In this document: in pieces, positions 6,632 through 9,148 of the stretch
How the letters are laid out: the number at the start of each line of letters is the position of its first letter
Position numbering within the stretch: position 1 is the first letter of the stretch
Source of the DNA: an uncultured Ruminococcus sp.
GTDB taxonomy: Bacteria; Bacillota; Clostridia; Oscillospirales; Ruminococcaceae
Assembly (NCBI GenBank): GCA_947177715.1
Contig: CAMWVM010000048.1
Location: forward strand, 1-9,148
Direction: 5' to 3'
Length of the DNA stretch: 9,148 bases
Made by a program: the position numbers and the translations under genes
Notes under the pieces: model-generated
The model's input: only the letters and a program-made list of their open reading frames with translations
Database searches by the model: none
Told to the model about the DNA's origin: nothing

Positions 6632-7765
6632 TTATTCTTTTCTGTCTTCATCTTTCAGATTGCCCAGGGATAATGATTTTAAATATGCGTTTATAAAACC
6701 GTCTAAATTACCATCCATCACAGCATTAACATTGGCGGTTTCATAACCTGTTCTGTGGTCTTTTACCAGAGTGTAAGGCATGAAAACATATGAGCGGATC
6801 TGTGCACCCCAAGCGATTTCTTTCTGCACTCCCTTGATGTCTTCAATTTTTTCAAGATTCTCACGTTCTTTTATTTCAATAAGTTTGGATTTGAGCATTT
6901 TCATAGCGTAATCCCTATTTTGAAACTGTGAACGCTGCGTCTGACAAGCACATACAATACCAGTTGGCTTATGAATAAGTCTTACAGCGGACGAAGTCTT
7001 GTTAATGTGCTGACCGCCTGCACCGCTTGAACGGTAAACCTGCATTTCGATATCCTCTGGACGAATATCAACTTCTATTGAATCGTCAATTTCAGGCATT
7101 ACGTCAATAGCCGCAAAGGAAGTATGTCGGCTTCCTGAGCTGTCAAAAGGTGAAATTCTAACAAGGCGGTGTATACCCGATTCACTTTTGAGATAACCAT
7201 AAGCGTTGTCACCCTCAACAATAATCGATGCACTTTTCATTCCTGCATCATTGCCTTCAAGATAATCAAGGGTTTTAACTTTGAAACCATGGTTTTCACC
7301 CCAGCGGTTATACATTCTGAATAGCATATCTGCCCAGTCCTGAGCCTCTGTTCCGCCTGCTCCTGCATGAAAATTAAGGATTGCATTGCATTTGTCATAT
7401 TCTCCCGTAAGCAGAGAAGCCAATGTAAGTTCTTCTATCGCTTCACCTAAAGAATTAAGCTCTCCCTGAATTTCTTCAATCATTGAGTCATCTTGTTCTT
7501 CTCCAGCCATTTCAATCATGACCTCAATATCATCTGCGGAAGACTGAAGCTTATTGTATTTTTCAATGTTGCCTTCGAGAGTTCTTGTTTCCTGTAAAAC
7601 CTTTTGAGAGGTTTCAAGGTTATCCCAAAATCCTGGTTCAGCGGCTTTTTCTTGAAGCTCCAGTATTCTTTCTTTGCTGTTTTCAATATCGAAAACTTCG
7701 TAAAGTTCCTTTATTTTAGGAATATATCCCTCAAGCTCAGATTTCAGATTTTCCAAAAATACCAT
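6632..7765 (-). CDS. prfB: Peptide chain release factor 2 (RF2)
   Basis: Recognises UGA and UAA stop codons in the ribosomal A site and triggers peptide release. The 377-residue protein has the RF2 stop-codon motif SPF at 205-207 and the catalytic GGQ at 250-252, preceded by HAGAGGTEAQDW in the central domain. These numbers equal the E. coli RF2 numbering, which supports the ATG at 7765; an in-frame TAA lies 6 nt upstream. The frame is continuous: at the usual frameshift point (after residue 25, EVF-DIE) there is no in-frame TGA and no CTT-TGA, so UGA-dependent autoregulation at that site is lost. No good ribosome site sits just before the ATG; AAGGAGG is 32 nt upstream, across a foldable segment. 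The gene leads an operon with the DUF308 gene, and its C-terminus has a charged extension. Confidence 0.97.
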   Translation of the reverse strand: MVFLENLKSELEGYIPKIKELYEVFDIENSKERILELQEKAAEPGFWDNLETSQKVLQETRTLEGNIEKYNKLQSSADDIEVMIEMAGEEQDDSMIEEIQGELNSLGEAIEELTLASLLTGEYDKCNAILNFHAGAGGTEAQDWADMLFRMYNRWGENHGFKVKTLDYLEGNDAGMKSASIIVEGDNAYGYLKSESGIHRLVRISPFDSSGSRHTSFAAIDVMPEIDDSIEVDIRPEDIEMQVYRSSGAGGQHINKTSSAVRLIHKPTGIVCACQTQRSQFQNRDYAMKMLKSKLIEIKERENLEKIEDIKGVQKEIAWGAQIRSYVFMPYTLVKDHRTGYETANVNAVMDGNLDGFINAYLKSLSLGNLKDEDRKE

Positions 7766-7770
7766 AAATT

Positions 7771-7804
7771 AATGCTATGCCCCCCAATCGGAGCATTCCT
7801 CCTT
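7771..7804 (-). promoter_or_regulatory. Distant ribosome binding site and hairpin before prfB
   Basis: On the minus strand a perfect AAGGAGG (7804-7798) lies 32 nt from the prfB ATG. The bases between can fold two exclusive ways. Fold A pairs ATGCTCC (7796-7790) with GGGGCAT (7783-7777), 7 bp with one G-U. Fold B pairs AATGCT (7797-7792) with AGCATT (7776-7771), 6 bp. Looping these out leaves about 12 nt (A) or 5 nt (B) between the ribosome site and the start. A third weak pairing, GGAG with CTCC, would mask the site. Confidence 0.5.
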
Positions 7805-7843
7805 CCGAGTATATGTTTTAAGTAAATTTATAAAGCTATTACT

Positions 7844-7872
7844 ATTATAATGTTTTTTTTGTGAAAAGTAAA
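7844..7872 (-). promoter_or_regulatory. prfB promoter
   Basis: On the minus strand, TTTACT (7872-7867, 4/6 match to -35) and a perfect TATAAT (7849-7844) are 17 nt apart. The start of transcription is near 7837, giving a leader of about 70 nt that includes the ribosome site and hairpins. Confidence 0.7.
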
Positions 7873-7911
7873 GGAAAAATATTAAAAACTATTTCTTTTT
7901 TCAAAATACTG

Positions 7912-7920
7912 TGTTATAAT
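7912..7920 (+). promoter_or_regulatory. Extended -10 promoter of the zinc-finger membrane protein gene
   Basis: TG-T-TATAAT at 7912-7920 is a full extended -10 element. No good -35 is seen at 16-18 nt, which extended -10 promoters tolerate. The start is near 7927. It diverges from the prfB promoter about 40 nt away. Confidence 0.6.
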
Positions 7921-7971
7921 AAAGGATAATATGAACAGTAGGTATTCTATATTAACGGAAAGGATATTTGT

Positions 7972-8973
7972 ATGTCTAATTATAACGGTACGAAATGCAT
8001 CTCATGCGGTGAGACTTTTAAGGATAATGACGATGTTGTGGTTTGTCCTGAATGCGGAACTCCTTATCATCGTGAATGTTATTTGAAAGAAGGAAAGTGC
8101 ATTAATACCACTCTTCATGAGAGCGGTGAAAGCTGGAAACCTGAATTTGAAAATGGCGGAAATGACGAGTCCGTTTCTTCTGAGCCGATAAGGTGCATTC
8201 GCTGCGGTGCACAGAACCCACCTGAGGGAATTTTCTGCAATAAATGCGGAATGCCCCTTTCAGGAAACGGAGATTCAGCTCGTCCTTTTAATTCAGCAAG
8301 CGGCAATGCTAACCCGAATATGAACGGATTTTATGCAAATCGTCAGAGAGGATTCAATGGTCAGCAGCAAGGAGGTTTTCCTTTCGGCGGACAGATGGTA
8401 TTTGATAATGATTCGGATATTGACGGAATTAAGCTTGGAGATTATGCTCAATATACGGGTAAAAACTCTTTCGGGCTGCTTTCAAATTTTATCAGATTCG
8501 GAAATTTTGGCGGAAAGATTGCAATTAATATCGGGGCACTCGTTTTCCCTGAGTTTTATTTCTTTTATAGAAAGATGTATAAACACGGAATTTTATTTAT
8601 GCTGCTAATTTTCCTTTTAAATATTCCAGGTATGATTGCCTTGGCTCAAACAGGTGTCATGGATACAGCTTTTCTTAATACTAATTTTGATGTCAACAGC
8701 AGTAATTTTAATATGATTTACAGTCTGTGTTCGTATCTTATGATGGGAGTTAGATTCCTTTGCGGCTTTTACGGTACTTATTGGTATTATAAAAATGCTA
8801 AGAAGGATATTTCAAAAATCAGAAACGAAAATCAAACATCTGATGATGAAGTAATCAAAAGAAAAATAGCTGCTAAAGGTGGAACCTCGTGGCCTTCTGT
8901 AATTATTGCAGGAACGGGTTATTGTGTGATAGTGTTAGTGCTCTGTTATCTGGTTAACACTTTGTTTTTATAA
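7972..8973 (+). CDS. RING-like/zinc-ribbon DUF2628-type membrane protein
   Basis: A 333-residue protein of unknown role. Residues 9-43 form a prokaryotic RING-like finger: C9-x2-C12, C25-x2-C28, H33-x2-C36, with a further C43. A short zinc ribbon follows (C75-x2-C78, C89-x2-C92). Next comes a Gly/Asn/Gln-rich linker (about 97-145) and then a membrane region with about four helices (roughly 183-198, 206-226, 246-268 and 310-332). The motif FYRKMYKHG at about 198-206 resembles DUF2628 proteins. There is no signal peptide, so the zinc fingers should face the cytoplasm. Eukaryotic RING fingers act in ubiquitin transfer, but that cannot be carried over to this bacterium. AAAGGA (7959-7964) lies 7 nt before the ATG. 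It is divergent from prfB and upstream of rpsF, with no terminator before the rpsF promoter. Confidence 0.82.
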   Translation: MSNYNGTKCISCGETFKDNDDVVVCPECGTPYHRECYLKEGKCINTTLHESGESWKPEFENGGNDESVSSEPIRCIRCGAQNPPEGIFCNKCGMPLSGNGDSARPFNSASGNANPNMNGFYANRQRGFNGQQQGGFPFGGQMVFDNDSDIDGIKLGDYAQYTGKNSFGLLSNFIRFGNFGGKIAINIGALVFPEFYFFYRKMYKHGILFMLLIFLLNIPGMIALAQTGVMDTAFLNTNFDVNSSNFNMIYSLCSYLMMGVRFLCGFYGTYWYYKNAKKDISKIRNENQTSDDEVIKRKIAAKGGTSWPSVIIAGTGYCVIVLVLCYLVNTLFL

Positions 8974-9013
8974 ATTTTACTAATCAGAAATAATATTTGA
9001 ACTGTGCTTTATG

Positions 9014-9042
9014 TTGACATGTCTGATAAACTGTGTTATAAT
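9014..9042 (+). promoter_or_regulatory. Consensus rpsF promoter
   Basis: TTGACA (9014-9019), 17-nt spacer and TATAAT (9037-9042), with an extra TG (9034-9035) one base before the -10. It is a perfect match to the sigma-A consensus, as expected for a ribosomal protein operon. The start is near 9049. Confidence 0.92.
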
Positions 9043-9052
9043 GATTAAGTTA

Positions 9053-9094
9053 TCCTTGCTTGTGTGAAAAGCATACAGGCGAAATCCAGAAGGA
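9053..9094 (+). promoter_or_regulatory. Folded rpsF leader that can mask the ribosome binding site
   Basis: GCTTGTGTG (9058-9066) pairs with CATACAGGC (9072-9080), 9 bp with two G-U pairs and loop AAAAG. Just outside it, TCCTT (9053-9057) can pair with AAGGA (9090-9094) of the rpsF ribosome site. rpsF leaders in many bacteria carry an S6:S18-binding autoregulatory structure. This leader is in the right place, but the match to that motif has not been tested. Confidence 0.45.
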
Positions 9095-9106
9095 GGTGCA
9101 GAGAAA

Positions 9107-9148
9107 ATGGCAAAAATCAATGAAACTTATGAAGCTATGGTAATCATG
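9107..9148 (+). CDS. rpsF: Ribosomal protein bS6, 5' end only
   Basis: Only the first 14 codons (MAKINETYEAMVIM) are in the window. The TYEAMVI strand matches the start of bS6, the small-subunit protein that pairs with bS18 on the 30S platform. AAGGAGGTG (9090-9098) lies 8 nt before the ATG, and the consensus promoter and folded leader fit a ribosomal protein operon. In most bacteria ssb and rpsR follow. The call rests on a short peptide plus context. Confidence 0.8.
   Translation, partial: MAKINETYEAMVIM

Noticed and set aside
7680..7700. Classical CTT-TGA prfB frameshift site
   Set aside because: It was looked for at codons 20-30; there is no in-frame TGA and the frame is continuous.
7604..7825. 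Plus-strand open frame of 73 codons antisense to the prfB start
   Set aside because: It is antisense to a certain gene, has no ribosome site and its composition looks like a shadow frame.

Overview
The window looks like chromosome from a low-GC anaerobic Firmicute, most likely a Ruminococcus-like member of the Clostridia (Oscillospiraceae). The reasons are the AT-rich DNA, strong AAGGAGG ribosome binding sites, consensus sigma-A promoters, a type III glutamine synthetase, an ammonium channel fused to a PII domain, and a Firmicute-style RF2 gene. It holds eight protein genes, the last cut by the window edge. No mobile element, CRISPR array, tRNA or rRNA was seen.

Layout. (1) 16-1419 (+): a translationally coupled pair, a glycerophosphodiester phosphodiesterase (TTG start) and a pentapeptide-repeat protein. 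(2) 1420-5809 (+): a nitrogen-assimilation block, glnN (GSIII) and amt-PII. Each gene has its own promoter and a structured leader, and a strong hairpin terminator closes the block at 5777-5809. (3) 5810-5973: a gene-free gap. (4) 5974-7872 (-): prfB (RF2) followed by a DUF308 membrane protein, probably one operon, with a promoter at 7844-7872 and a terminator at 5974-6002. (5) 7912-8973 (+): a zinc-binding RING/zinc-ribbon membrane protein transcribed divergently from prfB. (6) 9014-9148 (+): a consensus promoter, a folded leader and the first 14 codons of rpsF (ribosomal protein S6).

How the genes work together. Amt brings in ammonium and GSIII condenses it with glutamate to glutamine; the PII domain fused to Amt should sense ATP/ADP and 2-oxoglutarate and gate the channel. 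The Tyr that is uridylylated in enteric PII proteins is Ile here, so control is probably by ligand only. The most interesting signal is in the two leaders. Each has, close to the predicted transcription start, a small hairpin with a six-base loop carrying A at position 1 and G at position 4. In each, that hairpin overlaps the 5' arm of a much longer hairpin: a canonical terminator for glnN and a near-perfect 50-nt stem-loop for amt. This resembles the antitermination layout recognised by ANTAR-domain regulators, which control nitrogen genes in some Clostridia. However, only one hexaloop is visible per leader, not the usual two.

A second unusual point is prfB. Its start codon has no close ribosome binding site; a perfect AAGGAGG lies 32 nt upstream, and the bases between can fold into one of two exclusive hairpins that would bring it close to the start. 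The gene also lacks the programmed frameshift site common in prfB.
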